From NCBI GenBank assembly GCA_964498395.1, contig CAZCHE010000005.1, positions 124,001 through 188,000 on the forward strand: a DNA stretch of 64,000 bases, in the 5' to 3' direction. The notes below the pieces were generated by a model that made no database searches, was not told where the DNA came from, and saw nothing but the letters and a program-made list of their open reading frames with translations. This DNA is from Parapedobacter sp964498395 (GTDB lineage: Bacteria > Bacteroidota > Bacteroidia > Sphingobacteriales > Sphingobacteriaceae). Shown here piece by piece: positions 1-7,998 of this stretch. Each line of letters opens with the position of its first letter. The first letter of the stretch is position 1. The translations under genes were made by a program, and so were the position numbers.

Positions 1-1190
1 CTGATGGATTTACCAATTACACGTCGTTTTCATTGTGGGATACATTTCGCGCTTTCCATCCCTACCTCAATATCGTCAACCCTTCTCGCAATGCAGACAT
101 GGTGGCTTCGATGATGGCCCATTACGACCAGAGTGCGCTGAAGATGTTGCCTATTTGGTCACACTATGCCAATGATAATTGGTGTATGAGCGGCTACCAT
201 AGCGTATCGGTCATTGCCGATGCGATCATCAAAGGGGTGTATCAGGGCGATGCGCAGGCAGCATTGGAGGCCTGTGTAGCCACGGCCAATTACCGTCGAT
301 ATGAGGGCATCGGCGAATACATCGATTTAGGGTATATCCCGGATGAACGCAACGGCACTTCGGTATCTAATACGCTTGAATATGCCTATGACGATTGGTG
401 CATTGCCCAATTGGCCAAACACCTCGGGCAGGAGGATATTTACAATACCTTTAGCAAACGCTCCGAAAACTGGCGTAACATGTACGATTCGAGCATCGGT
501 TTTATGCGCCCCCGTCATGCGGATGGTTCATTCAGGGCGGAATTTGATGTGTTGGAAACTCATGGACAGGGCTTTATCGAGGGCAACACGTGGAATTACA
601 GCCTTTACGTACCGCACAATCCCGAAGGATTAATGGAGGTGATGGGTGGCAGGGAGCGCCTGGTTAGCTACCTGGATTCCCTTTTTACCATGCACCTACC
701 CGATAAGTTCTTTGCCAACACGGAAGACATCACCCGCGAAGGCATTATCGGCAACTATGTGCATGGAAATGAACCTGCCCACCACGTGGTGTATCTATAC
801 AATGTCGTTGGCCAACCTTGGAAAGCACAAGAACGCATACGGATGATCCTGGAGAATCAATACCATAACGGACCCGATGGGCTGGGAGGTAATGACGACT
901 GCGGGCAGATGAGTGCATGGTACTTGTTTAGCAGCCTAGGGTTCTATCCGGTATCACCCGGCTCAGATGAATACTGGCTGGGTAGCCCGCTGGTGCAGTC
1001 GGCCACCATTAACCTGGAGAACGGCAAGACCTTTACCGTCGAAACGGTTAACCAAAGCGACAAAAATGTATACGTGCAGCAGGTATTGCTTAACGGGAAG
1101 CCGCTGAAGGGGTATAAGCTGAAGCACGCAGACATTGTGAACGGTGGAACGTTGATTTTCGCAATGGGGGATAAGGTTAAAAAACAATAA
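1..1190 (+). CDS. GH92 family alpha-mannosidase, C-terminal part (5' end outside window)
   Basis: The reading frame is already open at base 3 and continues upstream of the window, so only about 395 C-terminal residues of a protein that is usually near 750 residues are present. The conserved GH92 segment FSLWDTFRA is read from base 27, followed by GNEPAHHVVYLYN and GGNDDCGQMSAWY. The NDD pair of the last motif belongs to the active site of these calcium-dependent exo-acting mannosidases. The family removes terminal alpha-linked mannose from glycans in the periplasm or at the cell surface of glycan-degrading Bacteroidetes. Signal peptide and N-terminal domain cannot be judged. The gene ends at a TAA and is convergent with nhaA. 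Confidence 0.93.
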   Translation, partial: DGFTNYTSFSLWDTFRAFHPYLNIVNPSRNADMVASMMAHYDQSALKMLPIWSHYANDNWCMSGYHSVSVIADAIIKGVYQGDAQAALEACVATANYRRYEGIGEYIDLGYIPDERNGTSVSNTLEYAYDDWCIAQLAKHLGQEDIYNTFSKRSENWRNMYDSSIGFMRPRHADGSFRAEFDVLETHGQGFIEGNTWNYSLYVPHNPEGLMEVMGGRERLVSYLDSLFTMHLPDKFFANTEDITREGIIGNYVHGNEPAHHVVYLYNVVGQPWKAQERIRMILENQYHNGPDGLGGNDDCGQMSAWYLFSSLGFYPVSPGSDEYWLGSPLVQSATINLENGKTFTVETVNQSDKNVYVQQVLLNGKPLKGYKLKHADIVNGGTLIFAMGDKVKKQ

Positions 1191-1196
1191 CAATTT

Positions 1197-1222
1197 GGCC
1201 AAATCCATAACTGTATTTGGCC
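1197..1222. terminator. Hairpin between the convergent GH92 and nhaA genes
   Basis: An 8-bp perfect inverted repeat (GGCCAAAT and ATTTGGCC) with a 10-nt loop begins seven bases after the mannosidase stop. Neither strand has a strong T-run, so it is a weak terminator candidate for the plus-strand gene. Confidence 0.35.
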
Positions 1223-1285
1223 GTTTGGCGACTTGGAACCGATCCTTCAGCAAAAAGGTACTGGCGATAAGTTCATGGTCAAGTG

Positions 1286-2458
1286 TTATGCTTTTTTCAG
1301 GTATTTCTTCCCCAATTTTTTCAGGATGGTATATCCGATGATACCAGAGAGCGCTGACGCCGTTAAAATAGCGAACTTGGCTTCCGTTTGGTGATGCAGG
1401 TCTTCAAATGAAATCAACGCAATGAAGATAGACATGGTAAAGCCGATGCCTCCCATGAGGCCGATAGCCAATACTTGCGACCATTTGGTACCTTTGGGTA
1501 GTTCGCTCAATCCCGCCTTGGCTGATAGCCACGAAAAGAGCGTAATGCCGATGGGCTTGCCGATGAATAGCCCAGCGATGATACCAAGACCGAGGGGGCT
1601 GGTAAGCCCCTCGACCATGCCGCTTTCAAAGCGGATATTTGTGTTGGCCAATGCAAAGAGTGGCATGATGAAGAAATTGACCGGGGTGCTGATGGCGTGC
1701 TCCACCGTTTGGATGGGGGAGTGGCCAGTGTGCCTCCCCTTAATGGGGATAGCAAACGCGGTAAGTACCCCGGCAATGGTCGCATGAACACCCGAGTGAT
1801 GAATGAAATACCACATAAATAGTCCCGGGATGAGGTAAAACCAAATCGGTTTGACACCCATTCGGTTGATGAACATCATCAATGCAAATATGCCTAACGC
1901 ATAGAGTAAATAGCTGGCTTCGAGGTCTGTCGTATAAAATATCGCAATGACCAAAATAGCCCCGAGGTCATCAACGATGGCCAGCGCGGTAAGGAATACT
2001 TTTAACGCCACCGGAACGCGTTTGCCCAAGATGGATAAGATGCCAATGGCAAAGGCGATATCCGTAGCCATGGGAATCCCCCAGCCATGATGGGTTTCCG
2101 TACCGGCATTGAACAGGGTGTAAATACCGGCAGGCACCAACATACCTCCCAAAGCCGCAAAGAACGGCAGGGAAGCCTTCTTCGCCGATGACAGCTGTCC
2201 GTGAGCGAGTTCCTGTTTGATCTCGATGCCGACCAATAGGAAAAACACGGCCATTAGCCCGTCATTTATCCAATGCAGTATGCTGTATTTTAGCTGTATC
2301 TGCTGATTTTCAAACCCGATTTGCTGGGATAGCAACCATTCAAACCCCGCCCCCCAGGGGGAATTGGCGATGGTAAGCGAAATAATGAGAAAAACAAGCA
2401 ACGTGATACCACTGGCCGAATCTGCTTCGAAAAACTGTTTGATTTGTTTACGCATCAT
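1286..2458 (-). CDS. nhaA: Na+/H+ antiporter NhaA
   Basis: A 390-residue integral membrane protein of the usual NhaA length. It exchanges external protons for cytoplasmic Na+ or Li+ across the inner membrane. The motif ALAIVDDLGAILVIAIFY carries the Asp-Asp pair that binds the ions in the family, and GIEIKQELAHGQL is the conserved segment after the early helices. The first residues (MMRKQIKQFFEADSASG) are the typical amphipathic N-terminus. Its ATG overlaps the stop of the TsaC-like gene by one base (TAATG), so the two are probably translationally coupled. Confidence 0.95.
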   Translation of the reverse strand: MMRKQIKQFFEADSASGITLLVFLIISLTIANSPWGAGFEWLLSQQIGFENQQIQLKYSILHWINDGLMAVFFLLVGIEIKQELAHGQLSSAKKASLPFFAALGGMLVPAGIYTLFNAGTETHHGWGIPMATDIAFAIGILSILGKRVPVALKVFLTALAIVDDLGAILVIAIFYTTDLEASYLLYALGIFALMMFINRMGVKPIWFYLIPGLFMWYFIHHSGVHATIAGVLTAFAIPIKGRHTGHSPIQTVEHAISTPVNFFIMPLFALANTNIRFESGMVEGLTSPLGLGIIAGLFIGKPIGITLFSWLSAKAGLSELPKGTKWSQVLAIGLMGGIGFTMSIFIALISFEDLHHQTEAKFAILTASALSGIIGYTILKKLGKKYLKKA

Positions 2459-3078
2459 TACAGAAAAAGGTTAAGATCTCCTTTGCCCTCCCGGATGATC
2501 TCCATATCGCCCGAGGTGGTGTCAACTACTGTGGATGCAACATTGCCGCCATATCCACCATCGATAACCATATCCACCAAATCACCATATTTTTCGTAAA
2601 TCAATTCCGGGTCGGTGGAGTATTCCACGATCTCATCTTCGTCATGGATGGATGCTGACACAATGGGGTTGCCCAGTTCCTTTACGATTTCACGGGCAAT
2701 ATGGTTATCCGGTACCCGGATACCGACTGTTTTTTTCTTTGAACTAAGCAGTTTGGGTACCTGGCCACTCGCGTTGAAGATAAAGGTGAATGGTCCGGGT
2801 AGCGCCTTTTTCAACACACGGAAGGTAGCCGTGTCAAATGGCTTGGTGTATTGGGATATGTCGGTGAGATCGTAACATACGAAAGAAAGGTTGGCTTTGT
2901 CGGGTTTGATGCCCCGGATTTCGCATACCCGCTCAATCGCCTTGTGGTTGTTGATGTCGCAACCTAAGCCATATACCGTATCCGTCGGATAGATAATAAG
3001 CCCACCTTTGCGCAATACATCAACAACTTGCTGTATGGCTTTTGGATTCGGATTTTCTTCGTATAGTTTGAGTAACAT
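2458..3078 (-). CDS. Sua5/YciO/YrdC family protein, probable L-threonylcarbamoyladenylate synthase
   Basis: 206 residues with the YrdC fold. The family makes threonylcarbamoyl-AMP from Thr, bicarbonate and ATP for the t6A modification of ANN-decoding tRNAs; YciO-type paralogues are less certain in function. TDTVYGLGCD near residue 32 is the substrate-binding motif, and VGIRVPDNHIA is a later conserved segment. There is no C-terminal Sua5 domain, so it is the short TsaC-like type. Upstream lies a repeat-rich spacer, downstream the coupled nhaA. The family is secure; the split between TsaC and YciO is an inference. Confidence 0.88.
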   Translation of the reverse strand: MLLKLYEENPNPKAIQQVVDVLRKGGLIIYPTDTVYGLGCDINNHKAIERVCEIRGIKPDKANLSFVCYDLTDISQYTKPFDTATFRVLKKALPGPFTFIFNASGQVPKLLSSKKKTVGIRVPDNHIAREIVKELGNPIVSASIHDEDEIVEYSTDPELIYEKYGDLVDMVIDGGYGGNVASTVVDTTSGDMEIIREGKGDLNLFL

Positions 3079-3092
3079 CTTTTTTTAATTGA

Positions 3093-3290
3093 ACGCGCCT
3101 GCCTGCCGGTAGGCAGGGATGACGCAGATTTTATGCGGCCCTCAGCCCCGCACTTTTGGCCGCATCGAGAATGTTATGCGGATTTACGCTGATCAGCCAC
3201 CACCGGATAGGCAGCGAGTACCGTCAACAGCAAAAATCCGTGTCAATCTGTCCAATCCGTGTCATCTGCGTTCTATTATTCGTATTCCAT
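3093..3290. repeat. Intergenic repeat cluster with nested inverted repeats
   Basis: The spacer between asnS and the TsaC-like gene holds a near-palindrome (CCTGCCTGCCGGTAGGCAGG, 3099-3118), an 8-bp hairpin (ATGCGGCC at 3133-3140 against GGCCGCAT at 3158-3165), and outer arms ACGCAGAT (3122-3129) and ATCTGCGT (3264-3271). The right part repeats the phrase AATCCGTGTCA with small changes. It has the look of a dispersed non-coding repeat. No gene is seen in it. Confidence 0.6.
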
Positions 3291-3296
3291 TACCAA

Positions 3297-4742
3297 TCAG
3301 AACTCCGCATTGTTCGGTGTGCGCGGGAATGGTATCACATCTCGGATATTCGTCATCCCGGTCACAAAAAGTACCAAACGCTCAAAACCCACGCCAAAAC
3401 CGGAATGGGGTGCGGTGCCGAAGCGACGCGTATCCAGGTACCAGTCGAGTTCTTCGGTGGGCACGCCCATTTCCTCCATGCGCTGTACTAATCGATCATA
3501 ACGTTCCTCACGTTGCGAACCGCCGACTAGTTCACCAATGCCTGGAAACAAGATATCCATGGCTCGTACCGTACGGCGGCCGTGCTCATCGGGTTCATTC
3601 TGCCGCATGTAAAATGCTTTGATATCAGCGGGGTAATCGGTGAGGATAACCGGCTTCTTAAAGTGCTTTTCTACCAAGTACCGCTCATGCTCGGATTGCA
3701 GATCAGCTCCCCAGCCTTCGATGAGGTATTTGAATTGCTTCTTTTGGTTGGGTTTGCTACGGCGTAAAATTTCGATGGCATCGGTGTAGGAGAGCCGTTC
3801 AAATTCGTGATCGAGACAAAAGTTAAGTTTGGCCACCAAGTCCATCTCCGAACGCTCATTTTGAGGCTTGCTTTTCTCTTCTTCAAGCAACCTGTTTTTG
3901 AGGAATTCGATTTCATCTGGGCAATGGTCGAGCGCGAAGCGTATCACATACTTGAGGAGTTCTTCGGCCAAGTCCATGTTGTCCTCCAGTTCGTAAAACG
4001 CCATCTCCGGCTCAATCATCCAGAATTCCGCCAGGTGCCGGGTAGTGTTGGAATTTTCCGCCCGGAAGGTGGGGCCGAATGTATAGATATTGCCCAGTGC
4101 CATGGCCGCCAGCTCACCTTCCAATTGTCCAGATACGGTGAGGTTAGTGGCCTTGCCAAAGAAGTCTTCCTTAAAGTTGACCGTGCCATCTTCGTTGCGC
4201 GGGGTGTTGTCAAAATCCAGTGTGGTTACTTTGAACATCTCGCCCGCACCTTCGGCATCCGAGCCGGTAATGATGGGGGTATGCATGTATACGAATCCAC
4301 GTTCGTAGAAAAAGCGGTGTATGGCGTAGGATAAGGTCGTACGTACTTTGAATATGGCGTTGAAGGTATTGGTGCGGAATCGCAAATGGGCGATTTCACG
4401 CAAAAACTCCAAGCTGTGTTTTTTGGGTTGCAATGGGAATTTCTCCGGGTCACTGTCACCCAGTATTTCCAAATGCTCTACTTTGACCTCTACACGTTGC
4501 CCTTTACCCAGCGATTCCACCAGTTGTCCCGTGACGGCAATAGCTGCGCCGGTGGTCAGCCGCTTAAGCAATGCTTCATCCGTACGGGTGAAATCGACCA
4601 CCGCTTGGATATTTCCCAAAGTGGAACCGTCATTGATGGCGATGAATTGATTGTTGCGGAATGTCTTCACCCATCCCTTTACCGTTACCTGCTGCCCGTA
4701 TTCCGTGGCATTCAATAAATCTTTTATTCGTGTATGTTTCAT
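3297..4742 (-). CDS. asnS: Asparaginyl-tRNA synthetase
   Basis: A 481-residue class IIb aminoacyl-tRNA synthetase that charges tRNA-Asn with Asn in the cytoplasm. An N-terminal OB-fold anticodon-binding domain (about residues 15-105, beginning GQQVTVKGWVKTFR) is followed by the catalytic core. Motif 2 is seen in TFRAENSNTTRHLAEFWMIE, and motif 3 in GFGVGFERLVLFVTGM. The C-terminus RDVIPFPRTPNNAEF is typical of bacterial AsnRS. Length and motifs are complete. It ends in the repeat spacer in front of the TsaC-like gene. Confidence 0.96.
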   Translation of the reverse strand: MKHTRIKDLLNATEYGQQVTVKGWVKTFRNNQFIAINDGSTLGNIQAVVDFTRTDEALLKRLTTGAAIAVTGQLVESLGKGQRVEVKVEHLEILGDSDPEKFPLQPKKHSLEFLREIAHLRFRTNTFNAIFKVRTTLSYAIHRFFYERGFVYMHTPIITGSDAEGAGEMFKVTTLDFDNTPRNEDGTVNFKEDFFGKATNLTVSGQLEGELAAMALGNIYTFGPTFRAENSNTTRHLAEFWMIEPEMAFYELEDNMDLAEELLKYVIRFALDHCPDEIEFLKNRLLEEEKSKPQNERSEMDLVAKLNFCLDHEFERLSYTDAIEILRRSKPNQKKQFKYLIEGWGADLQSEHERYLVEKHFKKPVILTDYPADIKAFYMRQNEPDEHGRRTVRAMDILFPGIGELVGGSQREERYDRLVQRMEEMGVPTEELDWYLDTRRFGTAPHSGFGVGFERLVLFVTGMTNIRDVIPFPRTPNNAEF

Positions 4743-4780
4743 TTGAGTTATCAGCTATTAGCGCTTGCCTGCTTGTTTAA

Positions 4781-4810
4781 ACGCAAAGAACCTCCAACGA
4801 TGCTGGAGGT
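4781..4810 (-). terminator. Terminator hairpin downstream of sucC
   Basis: A 7-bp stem (ACCTCCA at 4790-4796, TGGAGGT at 4804-4810) with a 7-nt loop lies about 30 bases after the sucC stop. On the minus strand it is followed by the T-rich stretch TTCTTTGCGTTT. Confidence 0.6.
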
Positions 4811-4841
4811 CCCGAAGAAAATCTAACGTCGTAAATCAAGA

Positions 4842-6032
4842 TCACGACAACACTTTCGTTACCAAATCGGCTGCTTCCTTTAATAAGATAGCAGGGTAGA
4901 CCTCCAGGCCAGATTCATCGATAAGGCGTTTGGCTTCCTCGGCATTCGTGCCTTGTAGGCGCACGATAATAGGCACGGGGATATTTCCGATTTCATTGTA
5001 TGCATCAATGACTCCCTGAGCCACCCGGTCGCAACGAACGATACCACCGAAAATATTGATCAGGATGGCTTTGACGTTTGGATCTTTCAAAATGATATTG
5101 AAACCAGCTTTTACAGTTTCTGCATTGGCCGTACCACCCACGTCAAGGAAGTTAGCGGGTTCTCCACCGGCTAACTTGATGATGTCCATGGTTGCCATCG
5201 CCAATCCGGCACCGTTAACCATACATCCTACGTTGCCATCGAGTTTCACATAGTTGAGGTTTGATTCGCCCGCCTCTACTTCGGTGGGGTCCTCTTCGGT
5301 AATGTCACGCATGGCCGCGTAATCCGGGTGACGAAACAAGCCGTTTTCGTCAAGATTCACCTTGGCGTCTACAGCTAATATTTTGTCGTCCGAAGTTTTC
5401 AGCACGGGGTTGATTTCAAACATGGACGAATCCGTAGCTTCATACGCTTTATACAATGCCGCTACAAATTTGGTCATATCTTTGAAAGCTGTTCCGCTTA
5501 GTCCGAGGTTGAATGCGATTTTACGCGCCTGAAACCCTTGAAGACCTACTTTAGGATCTATCTCTTCTTTGAATATCAGATGTGGGGTTTTCTCGGCCAC
5601 CTCCTCGATATCCATACCGCCTTCGGTTGAATACATGATGATGTTGCGTCCGCGTCCGCGATCCAGCAGTACGCTCATGTAAAATTCCTTGGTTTCGCTT
5701 TCACCCGGGTAATAAACATCCTGCGCGATCAAGACTTTGTTTACTTTTTTACCTTCTGGGCCGGTTTGCGGGGTTACCAATTGCATCCCGATGATATCCG
5801 TAGCCCGTTGGGTTACCTCTTCGAGGTTTTTGGCGAGCTTTACGCCACCGCCTTTACCCCGTCCGCCGGCATGGATTTGGGCTTTCACCACTACCCAATC
5901 AGAATTGTAATCCTCTTTCAGCTTTTTGGCTGCTTCTACGGCTTGTTCAGGTGTTTCGGCCACAATGCCTTCTTGCACGCGTACGCCAAAACTTTTCAGT
6001 ATTTGTTTGCCTTGATATTCGTGAATGTTCAT
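4842..6032 (-). CDS. sucC: Succinate-CoA ligase (ADP-forming) subunit beta
   Basis: 396 residues. The beta subunit of the TCA-cycle enzyme that couples cleavage of succinyl-CoA to nucleotide triphosphate formation; it pairs with SucD, which is not in this window. The start MNIHEYQGKQIL is diagnostic, KAQIHAGGRGKGGGVKLA is the ATP-grasp loop, and GGIVRCDRVAQGV near the C-terminus is the conserved CoA-ligase segment. The gene has its own promoter and terminator, so it appears to be monocistronic. It is divergent from the lolD-like gene. Confidence 0.96.
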   Translation of the reverse strand: MNIHEYQGKQILKSFGVRVQEGIVAETPEQAVEAAKKLKEDYNSDWVVVKAQIHAGGRGKGGGVKLAKNLEEVTQRATDIIGMQLVTPQTGPEGKKVNKVLIAQDVYYPGESETKEFYMSVLLDRGRGRNIIMYSTEGGMDIEEVAEKTPHLIFKEEIDPKVGLQGFQARKIAFNLGLSGTAFKDMTKFVAALYKAYEATDSSMFEINPVLKTSDDKILAVDAKVNLDENGLFRHPDYAAMRDITEEDPTEVEAGESNLNYVKLDGNVGCMVNGAGLAMATMDIIKLAGGEPANFLDVGGTANAETVKAGFNIILKDPNVKAILINIFGGIVRCDRVAQGVIDAYNEIGNIPVPIIVRLQGTNAEEAKRLIDESGLEVYPAILLKEAADLVTKVLS

Positions 6033-6049
6033 TTGTGAAAAATTTGGCG

Positions 6050-6080
6050 TAAAAGTAGCGTTTTAATTGGGAATGGTCAA
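6050..6080 (-). promoter_or_regulatory. Promoter of sucC
   Basis: On the minus strand TTGACC (6075-6080) is followed after 17 bases by TACTTTTA (6050-6057), a fit to the Bacteroidetes -33/-7 pattern. The ATG of sucC is 18 bases further on. Confidence 0.55.
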
Positions 6081-6099
6081 GGGAAACCCAAAAAATACC

Positions 6100-6107
6100 T
6101 ACCTTCG
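6100..6107 (+). promoter_or_regulatory. -7 element abutting the lolD start
   Basis: TACCTTCG matches TAnnTTTG with one change. Exactly four bases (CGAC) separate it from the ATG at 6112, placing the predicted transcription start on the start codon. No good -33 element is seen. Confidence 0.5.
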
Positions 6108-6111
6108 CGAC

Positions 6112-6762
6112 ATGCTACACGCAAGCGGGATATATAAATCGTATGGTACGCTGACCATTCTCAAAGGGGTAGACCTGCATGTCGCTAAAGGAGAGTTGGT
6201 TAGTATTGTGGGTGCTTCGGGAGCGGGTAAAAGTACCTTGCTCCATATTGTGGGATCATTGGATAAACCTGACCAAGGTACGGTGAGTATCGATGGCACA
6301 GACGTCGGTAAATTAACATCGAAGCAACTGAGTGCTTTCCGGAATGAACATATCGGTTTTGTATTCCAATTTCACCACCTCTTGCCGGAGTTTACAGCAT
6401 TGGAAAACGTATGCATCCCGGCGTTTATCAATAAAGTAAGTCGCAAGGAAGCGGAACGTAGGGCTTCGGGGTTGCTCGAATTGCTCGGTGTCGGGCATCG
6501 TCATGCACATAAACCCAATGAGCTGTCGGGTGGGGAACAACAACGGGTTGCGGTAGCCCGGGCATTGGTCAACAATCCCTCCATTATTTTGGCGGATGAA
6601 CCCTCGGGCAACCTGGATTCCGAGAACGCTACCGCGCTCCACCAATTGTTTATCCGATTACGTAATGAATTGAACCAAACGTTTGTCATCGTGACACACA
6701 ATGAGGAGCTGGCGGGTATGACAGATCGCATTGTACACATGAAGGACGGGATTATCGTATGA
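6112..6762 (+). CDS. ABC transporter ATP-binding protein, LolD-like
   Basis: 216 residues from the chosen ATG. An ATPase of the LolD/MacB class: Walker A GASGAGKST, Q-loop FVFQFHHLLPEF, signature LSGGEQQRVAVARAL, Walker B IILADEPSGNLDS and the switch His in VIVTHN. LolD works with LolC/LolE to release lipoproteins from the inner membrane, but no permease is adjacent here, so the substrate is not proven. An in-frame TTG at 6067 would add 15 unconserved residues; the ATG directly behind the TACCTTCG element is preferred. The stop overlaps the next start (ATGA). Confidence 0.9.
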   Translation: MLHASGIYKSYGTLTILKGVDLHVAKGELVSIVGASGAGKSTLLHIVGSLDKPDQGTVSIDGTDVGKLTSKQLSAFRNEHIGFVFQFHHLLPEFTALENVCIPAFINKVSRKEAERRASGLLELLGVGHRHAHKPNELSGGEQQRVAVARALVNNPSIILADEPSGNLDSENATALHQLFIRLRNELNQTFVIVTHNEELAGMTDRIVHMKDGIIV

Positions 6763-7274
6763 CAAGGGAGGTTGCCGATATACCGAATCCCAATCGCGTG
6801 CTGATGACGCAGGGTACTCGGCCATTCGCACAACGGGTGGCTAAGCTACTACCCGCCCGCTGGCACACGTTTTTCGGATCGGCCGATGAAATGCCGGAAG
6901 TGCTGCTGGGCACGGGAAACTACCTGCGTATCCCTAAATGGAGCAGTCCGACGTATGCGCATGAAATGCTCAAAATCTGTTTGGATTTAGAAGTGGATAC
7001 GTTGTTTCCATTGGGCACCGGCGAACTGCAACTACTTGCTGCAAGCATGCAACTTTTCGGTGAATACGGTATTGATTTATGGGCACCGGATGTTGCTGAT
7101 TTGGAGGAAATGGTCATCATGGAAAATCCACCACGGGCACTGCCTTTGCTTGTGCTTCGCGCGGGCATACCGATCGACGACACCATGGCAGAACAGCAAT
7201 ATGGATCATTGTCAGGGGTTTTTACCTTATCGGACGATGGGCAGCAATTGGCATTATGCTGCATGCCTGACTAA
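6759..7274 (+). CDS. Lone pre-ATP-grasp domain protein
   Basis: 171 residues, translationally coupled to the ABC ATPase by a 4-base ATGA overlap. The N-terminal half has the Rossmann-like layout seen in front of ATP-grasp domains in carbamoyl-phosphate synthase and PylC-type ligases: a first strand VLMTQGTRPFAQRVAKLL, then SPTYAHEMLKICLDLEVDTLFPLGTGELQLLAAS. The ATP-grasp domain that normally follows is missing and the protein ends in a short beta-rich tail (GVFTLSDDGQQLALCCM). It could be a relict or a binding-only protein. The domain assignment is by pattern and moderately sure; no function can be named. Confidence 0.65.
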   Translation: MTREVADIPNPNRVLMTQGTRPFAQRVAKLLPARWHTFFGSADEMPEVLLGTGNYLRIPKWSSPTYAHEMLKICLDLEVDTLFPLGTGELQLLAASMQLFGEYGIDLWAPDVADLEEMVIMENPPRALPLLVLRAGIPIDDTMAEQQYGSLSGVFTLSDDGQQLALCCMPD

Positions 7275-7357
7275 CGGAGCGAAACGGCCTCAATGATGCC
7301 TTGAAAATTAACACAGTATCATTAAACCCTATCGTTTTTTTTGATTCAAATCGATAT

Positions 7358-7984
7358 ATGCTTACCTACACGGATATAGATGCGAATAAAAAGGCGGTTG
7401 TCTTTGAATTAGACGATGTGCTTTACCCAGAAAAAGACTATTTGCTGCAGGTCTATTATTTGTTTGCGAACTTGCTGGAATATACAGAAACGGTACCCCC
7501 CGCACAAGACCTGACGGCGTTCTTACAGACCGCCTACCAGCATCACGGGCCGGAGGGGTTATTCGAACGCGCCGCCGAAGCGTTCGGTATCGACCACAAG
7601 TACAAGGAAAACTTCGACCGCCTGCACCTGACGGCCCAACTACCCCTCAAATTGCTGTTGTATAAACCGATGCTGGAGTTGATGCAGGCCCTTCACGCAC
7701 AGGATAAACGATTGCTGGTACTCACCGAAGGAAATCCCACCATGCAGTTGAACAAGCTCCGGCAGGTCGAATGGAATGGCCTTGATCAGGTGTTGAAGGT
7801 GTATTTCCAAGAAGAGCTCATGGCCCGTGGGCTTGATCCCTTGGGTTTTTTACTCCAAGATAATGGATTGAATGCAGATGATGTTTTGTACATTCGTGCT
7901 GGGGATAAACCGATTGATGGGCAATCAGTCGATTGCCTACACGCGGCAGTGTTTTGGCCACCAGCTGCGATAAAAAATGATTAG
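7358..7984 (+). CDS. HAD-superfamily protein with degenerate catalytic motif
   Basis: 208 residues. The start region AVVFELDDVLYPEKDYLLQVY aligns with HAD motif I (DxDx[TV]), but the nucleophile Asp is Glu and the usual Thr is Val (ELDDV). Motif II is LVLTEGNP. Where the family usually has the motif III Lys in a KPxPD phrase, this protein reads ELMARGLDPLGF, so the Lys also seems lost. It may be a non-catalytic HAD protein. I chose the ATG at 7358; the in-frame TTG at 7301 would add 19 unrelated residues. The gene lies between the pre-ATP-grasp protein and the S41 protease, in the same direction. Confidence 0.75.
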   Translation: MLTYTDIDANKKAVVFELDDVLYPEKDYLLQVYYLFANLLEYTETVPPAQDLTAFLQTAYQHHGPEGLFERAAEAFGIDHKYKENFDRLHLTAQLPLKLLLYKPMLELMQALHAQDKRLLVLTEGNPTMQLNKLRQVEWNGLDQVLKVYFQEELMARGLDPLGFLLQDNGLNADDVLYIRAGDKPIDGQSVDCLHAAVFWPPAAIKND

Positions 7985-7998
7985 TATTCCATAGCGAA

